A stretch of DNA of 64,000 nt from positions 1-64,000 of the forward strand of contig NZ_JAUQWH010000034.1 in the NCBI RefSeq assembly GCF_030757795.1, in the 5' to 3' direction. This stretch comes from Actinoplanes oryzae. Its GTDB lineage: Bacteria; Actinomycetota; Actinomycetes; Mycobacteriales; Micromonosporaceae. The notes below the pieces were generated by a model. The model was not told where the DNA came from. It saw only the letters and a program-made list of their open reading frames with translations, and made no database searches. Positions 7,726-15,337 of the stretch are shown one piece after another; the first letter of the stretch is position 1; each line of letters starts with the position of its first letter. Position numbers and translations under genes: made by a program.

Positions 7726-9069
7726 GTGTACATCAAAGAGATCAGGCTGCAGAACGTACGCGGCTTTCACGATGCCCGCGACGTTCAGCTGGACCTCACG
7801 CGGCCGGACGGCTCTCTGGCGGGCTGGACCGTCCTCGCGGGGCGCAACGGTTCGGGGAAGACTTCCCTGTTACGCGCCGTCGCGCTGGCCATCGGCGGCC
7901 CCGGTGTCGCCCGCAACCTGGTCACCGACTTCGCGAGCTGGACGTCAGTAGGTGAACGCCAGGCTGTCGTGGCTGTGCAGATGGCCTTCGAGGCGGACAC
8001 CGACCGTTTCGGCGCCGGGGGACGCCCTCCCGGTGGCCCGTTCTGGGCAGGCCTGCGCTGGGAAGTGCCGGACGACGACCTGCCCGGGTCCCGGGACAGG
8101 CAACCTTCCATGGTCGAGCACATCCCGGGTTCCAGCAGCAAGACAGCGGCGCGGCGCGGACCCTGGTACGACAACCCGATCGGCTGGTTCTGCGCCGCGT
8201 ACGGACCCTTCCGGCGCCTCGCGGGCGGATCGGGGGACGCCCAGAGACTGATGCTCAGCCGGGGCCCCGCCGCACGCATGGCCAGCCTGTTCCACGAGGA
8301 CGCCTCGCTGGCCGAAGGCGTGAGCTGGCTGATCGAACAGCATCTGCGTTCCCTGGAGAGCCGCCCGGGCGCGGAAGAACTCAAGCGTTTCGCTCTCACT
8401 GTGCTCGGCGACGGTCTCCTGCCCGATGGATACACCATCCACGACGTCAACTCGGACGGACTCTGGGTCGAGCGCGAAGGCCACCGTTTCCCGCTGCGGG
8501 AGATGAGCGACGGCTATCGCACGGTCGCCGCCCTGGTGGTGGATCTGTTGAAGCAGGTCTACGAGGCCTACGGCTGGCTGGACATTCGCGAGGCGGACGG
8601 TGCGATGGCGGTGGTCGCCCCCGGTGTCGTCATCATCGACGAGGTCGATGCCCACCTGCACGTGTCGTGGCAAAAACGTATCGGCGGATGGCTCAAGCAA
8701 CATTTTCCACAGACCCAGTTCATCGTCACCACGCACAGCCCGTACATCTGTCAGGCGGCGGACGAACGTGGCCTCATTCGATTGCCCGGGCCGCACGAGA
8801 ACGAGCCGCCTCAGGTCGTCGACCAGACGCTCTACGAGCGAATCGTCTACGGGAGCGGCGACGACGCCGTCATGTCCGAACTGTTCGGCATGGACACGCC
8901 GTACTCGGACAAGGCCGTCGAACTGCGCCGGGAACTGATCAGCCTCGAGGCCGCCGTGGTTTCCGGAAACGGCGACGATGCGGCGTTGCTGCGATACGCA
9001 CAACTCCGTGATCTGCTGACCAGTTCCCCCTCGGCACGGGTCGACGAACTCGCGGTGTGCCCGATGTGA
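7726..9069 (+). CDS. AAA ATPase (RecF/SMC-like, AAA15/OLD type), likely acquired
   Basis: A 447-residue ABC/SMC-like ATPase with Walker A GRNGSGKT (residues 39-46), an ABC-like signature LREMSDGYRT (257-266), Walker B VVIIDEVDAH (about 301-310) and an H-loop TTHSP (335-339). Such single-chain ATPases are often one half of anti-phage or DNA-processing modules (Septu PtuA, retron-associated and OLD-like ATPases), but no nuclease or effector follows here. It starts with GTG behind a GAAGGGG ribosome site. Its base composition is visibly less GC-rich than the flanks (runs such as CAAAAACGTATC and CATTTTCCAC), suggesting transfer. The stop codon overlaps a 21-codon reading frame that goes nowhere, perhaps a lost partner. 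Confidence 0.8.
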   Translation: MYIKEIRLQNVRGFHDARDVQLDLTRPDGSLAGWTVLAGRNGSGKTSLLRAVALAIGGPGVARNLVTDFASWTSVGERQAVVAVQMAFEADTDRFGAGGRPPGGPFWAGLRWEVPDDDLPGSRDRQPSMVEHIPGSSSKTAARRGPWYDNPIGWFCAAYGPFRRLAGGSGDAQRLMLSRGPAARMASLFHEDASLAEGVSWLIEQHLRSLESRPGAEELKRFALTVLGDGLLPDGYTIHDVNSDGLWVEREGHRFPLREMSDGYRTVAALVVDLLKQVYEAYGWLDIREADGAMAVVAPGVVIIDEVDAHLHVSWQKRIGGWLKQHFPQTQFIVTTHSPYICQAADERGLIRLPGPHENEPPQVVDQTLYERIVYGSGDDAVMSELFGMDTPYSDKAVELRRELISLEAAVVSGNGDDAALLRYAQLRDLLTSSPSARVDELAVCPM

Positions 9070-9371
9070 TCGAACTTCTGCGCGATCCCCAGCTCCGGGC
9101 TGCCCTGTTGCGGACCGGTGGCGACAGTTGAGCACCCGAGCACGGCCGTGCCCCGATCTGTCGGCGAGGACGGGCACCATGACGGCGGCGCTCTCCCCAC
9201 CGGCGCTGAGGGGCAGTGGGCGGCGGCGCAGTCGCCCGTGGCGGGGTAGCACCCTGATCACCCGCGGCGCCCGCGGCCGGCGAGCCGCATCATGTCGGTC
9301 TTGACCGCGACCGGCGTCATGCTTCTCATCGACAGGGGCGTGCCGCACCGGGGTGATGCCGCGGGAAACGG
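9070..9371. other. Gap without a recognisable gene
   Basis: About 300 bases between the AAA ATPase and the convergent SnoaL-like gene. A GTG at 9066 overlaps the ATPase stop and opens a 21-codon frame (VIELLRDPQLRAALLRTGGDS) that ends at 9131. Further frames on both strands are short and show no family features. It may be the scar of a deleted ATPase partner. Confidence 0.4.
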
Positions 9372-9839
9372 TCAGTGGGGCACCTTCAGGGCGGCGACCA
9401 GGGCGGGGAGGCGGCCGAAGGCGCGGGCGGCGGCGACGTGGTCGACGTAGTCGCGGGACTCGACGATCCGGCCGTCGCGGACCCGGACGACGAAGATGCA
9501 CGGCATCGTGAAGGGACGGCCGTCGATGACGCCGGCGTAGCGGAACTCGAAGATCACGACTTCGGGGTCGGGGGTGGCGTACACGTGGTCGTCGACGACG
9601 TCGTAGCGCTCCACCCCGCCGGGCGGCCCACCGGCGGCGAAGTGCTCGCGCATTGCGGCCCGGCTGCGCAGCGGCGTGTCGCCGAGCGGGCTGAACGGGT
9701 GCCGCACGTCGGTGGTGTCCGCGTAGCAGGAGGCGAGCTCGTCGATCTGGGCGGCTTCCTCGGCCGCGGTGAGCCCCCCGCGCATCAGGCGGCACACGCC
9801 GTCGGCCACGGCACGGACGGTTTCCTCAGGTGTACGCAT
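9372..9839 (-). CDS. SnoaL-like / nuclear transport factor 2 fold protein
   Basis: A 155-residue protein with the cone-shaped NTF2/ketosteroid-isomerase fold pattern: an N-terminal helix pair ending in LASCYADTTDVRHPF, a central segment around RYDVVDDHVYATPDPEVVIFEF, and the closing strands PCIFVVRVRDGRIVESRDYVDHVA. Such SnoaL-like proteins range from polyketide cyclases and small hydrolases to proteins of unknown role. The conserved late Arg-Asp-Tyr-x-Asp stretch is typical of SnoaL_2 members. It has no signal peptide or membrane segment and appears monocistronic. I cannot name a substrate. Confidence 0.75.
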   Translation of the reverse strand: MRTPEETVRAVADGVCRLMRGGLTAAEEAAQIDELASCYADTTDVRHPFSPLGDTPLRSRAAMREHFAAGGPPGGVERYDVVDDHVYATPDPEVVIFEFRYAGVIDGRPFTMPCIFVVRVRDGRIVESRDYVDHVAAARAFGRLPALVAALKVPH

Positions 9840-9947
9840 GGCGCTCCCCCACGAAGGACGCCAGTGAACCTACCGGAGCACCCGCCCGCCCGCTGCCCCG
9901 CACTCAGCCCGGCGTGGCGCGGATCGGCGGGGCGACGGCCAGTTCGG

Positions 9948-11384
9948 TCACAGCTCGCCGTCGGCGATCTCGGCGAGGGCCGGGAGCATGGCGGCGGCGC
10001 TTGCCAGGTCGGTGCCGAGGGAGCGGTCGTCGTCGACGTCCTCGAGGCGCTTGGCGGCCGTGTCGTACGCGTCGCGGGCCGGGCCGCTGTCCGGCAGGCG
10101 GCCGGGGGCCATGCGCAGGGCGCGGACGGCGGCGATCAGCTCGATGCCCAGCAGGACCGGGGCGAGGCCGGTCATCGTGCGCAGGGAGCGGGCGCCCTGG
10201 GTGGCGAAGCTGGCGTGCTCCTCGAGGCCCAGGGAGATGGTGAGCGTGCCGGCGGCGGTGGGGGTCATGCCGACGCGGATCTCGGTGAGGACGTCCTGGA
10301 CGACGTACTCGCCGATCATCAGGCCGGAGCTGGCGGCCGGTCCCGCGGCGAGGAAGGCGCGCAGGCCGGTCAGGTCCGGGCGCATGAGCAGCCCCAGCCG
10401 GGCGGAGGACAGCGACAGGACGGGCAGGAACGCGCCGCGGACCGCGTCGAGCCCGGCGGCGAGGGTCGCCGTGTGGAACTGGCCGTGGTGGCGCACGCCG
10501 TCGTCGGTCACCAGGGGGTTCTCGGCGGCGGCGTTGAGCTCGGCGACCAGGACCTCGTCGAGGCTGCGGGCGGCGTGGACGGCGGGGGCGGCCACCTGGG
10601 GCAGCACGCGCAGGCCGAAGGGGTCCTGGATGCGGGCGGGGGCGCCGGCGCCGAGGGTGAGGCGGCGCATCAGGGCGGCCACCTCGGCCTGGGCGGGGTG
10701 CGGGCGGAGCATGTGCACGGCCGGGTCGTACGCCTCGGAGTTGCCCCGCAGGGCGTGGAAGCTGAGCGCGGCGACGACCGCGGATGCGCGCAGCAGGGTG
10801 CGCACCTCGTGCAGGGCCAGGGCGGCCGTGGCCACGGTGAGGGCGCTGGAGCTGATCAGCGGGAGGGCGTCGGTGGCGTCGATGGTGGTGACCGGGCCGG
10901 GTCCGGTGCGCCACGGCCGCTCCCCCGCCAGGGTGAGGCCCAGCTCGGCGAGGGGTGCCAGGTCGGCCGTGCCGATGGCGCCCCAGGAGTGCAGGGTGGG
11001 TACGGCGCCGGAGCGCAGGGCCTCGGCCAGGGTCTCGGCGACGCGGCGGGAGATGCCGGAGCCGCCGGCGAGGATCTGGTTGAGGCGCGTGGCCATCGCG
11101 GCGCGGGCTGTAAGATCGTCTTCCACCGGGCCGACGGCCGCGCAATGGCTGCGCAGCAGGCGGAGGCCGTGGTCGCCGTCGTCACCGGCGCTCTCGTGAC
11201 GATTGGCGCCGACACCGGTGTTGGCGCCGTAGACCGCACCGTTCGTTCGGGCGGCATGCAACAGGGCGTGCCGCTGCTCGATGCGGCCGAGGGCGACAGT
11301 GTCGATCTCGGCCTCCCGACCCCCGGAGGCGACCGCGACCAGACCCTCGACCGTGAGGGTCCGCCCGTCGAGGCGAACGACCAT
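9948..11384 (-). CDS. HAL-superfamily lyase without a canonical MIO triad; candidate betaine lyase
   Basis: A 478-residue histidine-ammonia-lyase homologue that keeps much of the active site: VYGANTGVG (catalytic Tyr), a SH pair, QDPFGLRVLPQV (Gln and Arg kept, Tyr to Phe), NAAAENPLV and the glutamate in GLEEHASF. The cofactor loop is WGAIGTADLAPLAE (residues 134-147) instead of VGASGDLAPLAH. Whether one aligns A136-I137-G138 or G138-T139-A140 with Ala-Ser-Gly, the serine is absent and two residues are inserted. The asparagine of LLNGT is also replaced (LISSS). It is divergent from a complete betaine-type ABC importer. A lyase that expels trimethylamine rather than ammonia would not need MIO; that role is inferred. 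A GGAGG site precedes the ATG. Confidence 0.82.
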   Translation of the reverse strand: MVVRLDGRTLTVEGLVAVASGGREAEIDTVALGRIEQRHALLHAARTNGAVYGANTGVGANRHESAGDDGDHGLRLLRSHCAAVGPVEDDLTARAAMATRLNQILAGGSGISRRVAETLAEALRSGAVPTLHSWGAIGTADLAPLAELGLTLAGERPWRTGPGPVTTIDATDALPLISSSALTVATAALALHEVRTLLRASAVVAALSFHALRGNSEAYDPAVHMLRPHPAQAEVAALMRRLTLGAGAPARIQDPFGLRVLPQVAAPAVHAARSLDEVLVAELNAAAENPLVTDDGVRHHGQFHTATLAAGLDAVRGAFLPVLSLSSARLGLLMRPDLTGLRAFLAAGPAASSGLMIGEYVVQDVLTEIRVGMTPTAAGTLTISLGLEEHASFATQGARSLRTMTGLAPVLLGIELIAAVRALRMAPGRLPDSGPARDAYDTAAKRLEDVDDDRSLGTDLASAAAMLPALAEIADGEL

Positions 11385-11435
11385 ACCGCCCTCCAGCTGG
11401 GTTATTACTAGACCGTAAAGGCGTCCGGCAGAACG

Positions 11436-11481
11436 TTGACACCTTATTCACTACGCCGGAAGTATGAATAGCCGTATTCAC
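11436..11481. promoter_or_regulatory. Divergent promoter with three phased TATTCA elements
   Basis: The spacer between the HAL-like gene and the importer operon holds a perfect TTGACA (11436-11441) and three copies of the hexamer TATTCA: direct at 11445-11450, inverted (TGAATA) at 11465-11470, direct at 11475-11480. Their starts are 20 and 10 bases apart, so all face one side of the helix. It is AT-rich against a very GC-rich background. The cognate regulator is unknown and is not encoded next to it. Confidence 0.55.
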
Positions 11482-11508
11482 CGTCCGCCAGTCATCGCCG
11501 GGAGCGAC

Positions 11509-12525
11509 ATGATCACATTTGACGACGTCGTGAAGGTGTACCCCGGCGGGAGCACTGCCGTGGACCACCTGTCGCTGGAGCTGCCGACCGGCAAGACCAC
11601 CGTCTTCGTCGGCCCGTCCGGCTGCGGCAAGACCACGTCGCTGCGGATGATCAACCGGATGGTGCACCCCACGTCGGGCCGCGTGCTCATCGACGGCCGG
11701 GACGTGGCGGAACAGGACGAGGCCCTGCTGCGGCGGGGCATCGGCTACGTCATCCAGCACGCGGGGCTGTTCCCGCACCGCACGGTGCTCGACAACGTGG
11801 CGACCGTACCCATGCTGACCGGCAAGACGCGCCGCGAGGCGCGGGCGGCGGCCCTGGGGCTGCTGGAGCGCGTGGGGTTGTCCGAGGAGTTCGCCAAGCG
11901 CTACCCGGCGCAGCTCTCCGGCGGCCAGCAGCAGCGCGTCGGCGTGGCCCGGGCGCTGGCTGCCGACCCGCCGGTGATGCTGATGGACGAGCCGTTCAGC
12001 GCGGTCGACCCGGTCGTGCGCGAGGGGCTGCACAAGGAGTTCCTGCGCCTGCAGCAGGACCTCGGCAAGACCATCGCGATGGTCACCCACGACATCGACG
12101 AGGCCATCAAGCTGGGCGATGTGGTCGCCATCTTCCGCCAGGGCGGGGTCCTGGCCCAGATGGGTACGCCGCAGGAGCTGCTCGAGCACCCGGCGGACGA
12201 CTTCGTCGCGGAGTTCGTCGGGCGCGACCGGGGCTACCGCGGGCTGTCCTTCGACTCCGCCGCCGATCTCCCCGTGCGCGAGCTGACGCCGGACCTGGAG
12301 CTCGACGCCGCGGGACGCCCGCTGGGCTGGCGCATCGACGGCGAACTGCACGCCACGGGCGGCACCTTCACCAAGGCGGACTCGCTGCGCCACGTGACCG
12401 ACCTCGCGATCATCTCACCGGTCGGCATCGCGGTGCGGGTGGACGCCGACGGCGCCGCCGACGGCCTCGTGCGCCACCACGACCTCGCCGACCACCTGGC
12501 CGCACGGCGGGGGCGGACGGCGTGA
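11509..12525 (+). CDS. Betaine/quaternary-amine-type ABC importer, ATPase subunit
   Basis: A 338-residue ATPase of the ProV/OpuCA class. Walker A is GPSGCGKTT (about residues 34-42), the signature LSGGQQQRVGVARAL is near 135-149, Walker B is PPVMLMDEPFSAVDP, and the C-terminal third after about residue 240 is an extra regulatory region weakly like a CBS pair. The ATG at 11509 is chosen because a GGGAG site precedes it and the ABC domain begins at once; an upstream in-frame ATG at 11464 would run through the operator region. It is first in a four-gene importer operon, and its stop overlaps the next GTG start. Confidence 0.9.
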   Translation: MITFDDVVKVYPGGSTAVDHLSLELPTGKTTVFVGPSGCGKTTSLRMINRMVHPTSGRVLIDGRDVAEQDEALLRRGIGYVIQHAGLFPHRTVLDNVATVPMLTGKTRREARAAALGLLERVGLSEEFAKRYPAQLSGGQQQRVGVARALAADPPVMLMDEPFSAVDPVVREGLHKEFLRLQQDLGKTIAMVTHDIDEAIKLGDVVAIFRQGGVLAQMGTPQELLEHPADDFVAEFVGRDRGYRGLSFDSAADLPVRELTPDLELDAAGRPLGWRIDGELHATGGTFTKADSLRHVTDLAIISPVGIAVRVDADGAADGLVRHHDLADHLAARRGRTA

Positions 12526-13157
12526 TCACGTACCTGTCGAACAACGGCGACACGGTCCTCGCCGCGCTGCGCCAGCACATCTGGCTCGCGCTGGTGCCCG
12601 TCCTCCTCGGCTTCGTGATCGCCCTGCCCATCGGCTGGCTGGGCGTGCGCTTCCCGTGGCTCTACCACCCGCTGGTCAACGTGGCCGGGGTGCTCTACTC
12701 GATCCCGTCGCTCGCGCTCTTCGTGTTCCTGCCGGTGCTGCTCGGCACGAAGATCCTCTCGCCGCTCAACATCGTGGTGGCGCTCACCATCTACACCGTC
12801 GCGCTGCTCGCCCGTACGGTGGCGGACGGTCTGCGGGCCGTCGACCCGCTGATCCTGCAGGCGGCGTCGGCCATGGGCTACCGCCGGCTCAAGCGGCTGA
12901 CCGACGTCGAGCTGCCGGTCGCGCTGCCGGTGATCCTGGCCGGCCTGCGCTCCGCCACGGTCGCCAACATCAGCCTGGTCAGCGTCGGCGCCCTGATCGG
13001 CGTCGGCGGCCTGGGCCAGCTGTTCACCCGCGGCTTCCAGCTGTTCTACCTGGAGCCCATCTTCGTCGGCATCATCCTGTCCGTGCTGCTCGCCGCGGTG
13101 GCCGACGGCATCATCGTCCTCATCCAGCGCGCCCTCACCCCCTGGACCCGCGCATGA
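12522..13157 (+). CDS. Betaine-type ABC importer, permease subunit 1
   Basis: A 211-residue inner-membrane permease with about six hydrophobic segments, of the OpuCB/ProW type. The cytoplasmic EAA-like loop that contacts the ATPase is seen in ILQAASAMGYRRLKRLTDVELPVALPVILAGLR. The GTG start overlaps the ATPase stop (GTGA), and the stop overlaps the next ATG (ATGA), so the subunits are translated in series. Together with permease 2 it forms the heterodimeric channel usual for OpuC-type systems that import choline, glycine betaine, carnitine, ergothioneine or related compounds. Sequence alone does not decide which. Confidence 0.9.
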   Translation: MITYLSNNGDTVLAALRQHIWLALVPVLLGFVIALPIGWLGVRFPWLYHPLVNVAGVLYSIPSLALFVFLPVLLGTKILSPLNIVVALTIYTVALLARTVADGLRAVDPLILQAASAMGYRRLKRLTDVELPVALPVILAGLRSATVANISLVSVGALIGVGGLGQLFTRGFQLFYLEPIFVGIILSVLLAAVADGIIVLIQRALTPWTRA

Positions 13158-13813
13158 ACCTCTCCTACCTGTTCGACGCGTCGCACTGGGACCCGGGCAC
13201 GACCGGCAGCTTCCCGGACCTGCTGCTGGCCCACCTCGGCTACGTGGCGCTCGCCCTGCTCATCGGTACGGTCATCGCGCTGCCCGTGGGCCTCTACATC
13301 GGCCACACCGGCCGGGGCTCGTTCATCGCCATCAACGCCGGCAACGCGGGCCGGTCGTTGCCCACGCTCGGGCTGCTGATGCTGATGGTGACGCTGCTGG
13401 GGCTGGGGCTGCTGCCGGTCCTGATCGCCCTGACGGTGCTGGTCGTCCCGCCGATCCTCACGTCGGCGTACGCCGGCATGCGCACCCTCGACCACCAGGT
13501 CGTCGACGCGGCCAAGGGCATGGGCATGCGCCCGTGGCAGGTCCTCACCCGCGTCGAGCTGCCCATGGCGCTGCCGGTGCTGATGAGCGGCTTCCGCAGC
13601 GCCGCCCTCCAGGTCGTCGCGACGGCGACCGTGGCCGCGGCGGTCGGGCTCAGCGGGCTCGGCCGGCTGATGATCGACGGCCTGGCCGTCAACGACTACT
13701 CCCGGGTGCTGGCGGGTGCCATCGTCGTCGCCCTGCTCGCCGTCCTGCTCGATCTTCTTCTCGCACTGGCCCAACGCTGGATCGTCTCTCCTGGCGTCTC
13801 CAAGCGCTTCTAA
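13154..13813 (+). CDS. Betaine-type ABC importer, permease subunit 2
   Basis: A 219-residue permease of the same family as its upstream partner, with an EAA-like loop VVDAAKGMGMRPWQVLTRVELPMALPVL at about residues 116-143. It has about six membrane helices, including LIGTVIALPVGLYIG and the Leu-rich LGLLMLMVTLLGLGLLPV. The ATG overlaps the stop of permease 1. Fourteen bases separate it from the substrate-binding lipoprotein gene, with GGAAGG as the ribosome site for that gene. Confidence 0.9.
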   Translation: MNLSYLFDASHWDPGTTGSFPDLLLAHLGYVALALLIGTVIALPVGLYIGHTGRGSFIAINAGNAGRSLPTLGLLMLMVTLLGLGLLPVLIALTVLVVPPILTSAYAGMRTLDHQVVDAAKGMGMRPWQVLTRVELPMALPVLMSGFRSAALQVVATATVAAAVGLSGLGRLMIDGLAVNDYSRVLAGAIVVALLAVLLDLLLALAQRWIVSPGVSKRF

Positions 13814-13827
13814 CTGGAAGGTTCCTC

Positions 13828-14754
13828 ATGTCCCGGATCCGCCTGGCGGCAGCCGCCGCCGGCCTCGCCACCGCCCTGTTGCTCAGCGCCTGTGGCTCGG
13901 GGGACGACCCCCTCGCGTCGGACGACAGCGGCGCCTCGTCGGCGCCCGGCACCGTCACCGTCGGCTCGGCGAACTTCGCCGAGAGCGAGCTGCTCGCCGA
14001 GATCTACTCCCAGGCCCTCGAGGCCAAGGGCGTCACCGTGAAGCGCCAGTTCAACATCGGCGCCCGCGAGCTCTACCTCAAGGCGCTGCAGGACGGCTCG
14101 ATCGACCTGCTCCCCGAGTACAACGGCGCGCTGCTGTCCGCCCTGCAGACCGGCGGCGCCCCCGAGGGCGTCAGCAAGCCCGAGGACGTGCTCGCCGCCC
14201 TCAAGAAGGTGCTGCCCGCCGGCACCGAGGTCCTCGACCAGAGCGCCGCCGAGGACAAGGACACCCTGACCGTCACCCAGGAGACGGCCACCAAGTACAG
14301 CCTCAAGACCATCGACGACCTCAAGCCGGTCGCCGGGCAGCTGACCATCGGCGCCGGCCCCGAGTGGCAGGAGCGTTACCAGGGCCTCAAGGGCCTCGAG
14401 GAGCTCTACGGCGTCAAGTTCAAGGAGTTCAAGCCGCTCGACGCGGGCGGCCCGCTGACCGTCAACGCCCTCAAGAAGGGCGACATCCAGGTCGGCAACA
14501 TCTTCTCCACCGACTCGGCCATCAAGACCAACAACTTCGTCGTTCTCGACGACCCGCGCAACCTCTACCTGGCGGAGAACATCCTCCCGCTGATCCGCAC
14601 CTCGGCCAAGACCGACGCGGTCGCCGGGGCGCTCAACGCCGTGTCGGCGAAGCTGACCACGGAGAACCTGACCACCTACCTCGCGCAGGTGCAGGTCGAC
14701 AAGAAGGACACCGCGACGGTCGCCAAGGCGTTCCTGTCGGAGAACGGTCTCTGA
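13828..14754 (+). CDS. Betaine-type ABC importer, substrate-binding lipoprotein
   Basis: A 308-residue extracellular solute-binding lipoprotein. The N-terminus is a signal peptide ending in a lipobox (LLLSAC, Cys at about residue 22), followed by a Ser/Asp-rich linker. The mature domain starts TVTVGSANFAESELLAEIYSQALEAKG and continues GARELYLKALQDGSIDLLPEYNGALLSAL, which is the OpuC/OsmF/EgtU-type binding-protein pattern. It is the last gene of the importer operon and is followed directly by a strong intrinsic terminator. Aromatic-cage residues that would separate choline, glycine betaine, carnitine and ergothioneine binders need a structural alignment; I cannot assign the ligand. Confidence 0.9.
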   Translation: MSRIRLAAAAAGLATALLLSACGSGDDPLASDDSGASSAPGTVTVGSANFAESELLAEIYSQALEAKGVTVKRQFNIGARELYLKALQDGSIDLLPEYNGALLSALQTGGAPEGVSKPEDVLAALKKVLPAGTEVLDQSAAEDKDTLTVTQETATKYSLKTIDDLKPVAGQLTIGAGPEWQERYQGLKGLEELYGVKFKEFKPLDAGGPLTVNALKKGDIQVGNIFSTDSAIKTNNFVVLDDPRNLYLAENILPLIRTSAKTDAVAGALNAVSAKLTTENLTTYLAQVQVDKKDTATVAKAFLSENGL

Positions 14755-14770
14755 TCGTTCCTTCGCCGCA

Positions 14771-14802
14771 GCGGCCCGGGCCTCGTGCCCGGGCCGCTTT
14801 TT
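14771..14802 (+). terminator. Intrinsic terminator of the betaine-type importer operon
   Basis: A perfect 11-bp inverted repeat (GCGGCCCGGGC / GCCCGGGCCGC) with a 5-base loop, followed by TTTTT. It lies 16 bases after the binding-protein stop codon. Confidence 0.9.
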
Positions 14803-14941
14803 CCGGCGTATTCCCGTGCGGGACCGTGCACGGCCTGGCGGCGGTGGCGGACAGCCTGGTGGAGCTCCGCCTGGGCCGGACCGGACGTCCGCCGCAAGCC
14901 CGTGGACGATCCCACGCCTCCGACGACCGTCATGACCACGC

Positions 14942-15328
14942 TCAGGCGCGCTTGGCGACCAGCTCGACGAGGGTGCCGTCCGGGTCCCGCAGCAGGGCGT
15001 TGCGGTTGTTGTTCCCGGTGTCGTGCGGCGGCTTCACCACGGGCACGCCCGCGGCCAGCAGCTGCTCGAACGCGGCGTCCACGTCATCGGTCCAGACCAC
15101 GACCACCAGGCCCGGCGCGCCCGGCGTCGCCTCGACCCCGTGGACGCGCCGCGCCGCCTCGACCGTGCCGAGCGCGAGCGTGAACCCGCCCAGCCGGAGC
15201 TCGACATGCTCCAGCGCCCCGCCGGCGGGCGCGCGGAACGTCTCCGTGAAGCCGAGCAGGTCCCGGTAGAACCGCAGCCCGGCCTCGATGTCCCTCGTGT
15301 ACAAGTTGACGAGCGCGTCGGTGTACAT
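14942..15328 (-). CDS. VOC superfamily (glyoxalase/bleomycin-resistance fold) protein
   Basis: A 128-residue protein with the paired beta-alpha-beta-beta-beta modules of the vicinal-oxygen-chelate fold. The first module is ALVNLYTRDIEAGLRFYRDLLGF, the second VVVVWTDDVDAAFEQLLAAGVPVV, closing with RNALLRDPDGTLVELV. Such proteins include glyoxalase I-like enzymes, dioxygenases and antibiotic-binding resistance proteins. The final Glu (LVEL) is a usual metal ligand, but the full ligand set is not clear. It lies 9 bases downstream of the HTH-less LacI-type protein on the same strand, so co-transcription is possible. Confidence 0.8.
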   Translation of the reverse strand: MYTDALVNLYTRDIEAGLRFYRDLLGFTETFRAPAGGALEHVELRLGGFTLALGTVEAARRVHGVEATPGAPGLVVVVWTDDVDAAFEQLLAAGVPVVKPPHDTGNNNRNALLRDPDGTLVELVAKRA

Positions 15329-15337
15329 GCCGCCACC

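Noticed and set aside
9178..9371. Short frames in the gap after the AAA ATPase as a possible nuclease partner
   Set aside because: None shows HNH or other nuclease residues or a ribosome site; the region reads as non-coding.
13800..13812. AAGCGCTTC near the end of the second betaine permease gene, resembling the LacI operator half
   Set aside because: It lies inside coding sequence, lacks the full palindromic context of 3962-3999, and is explained by the codons for the C-terminal KRF.
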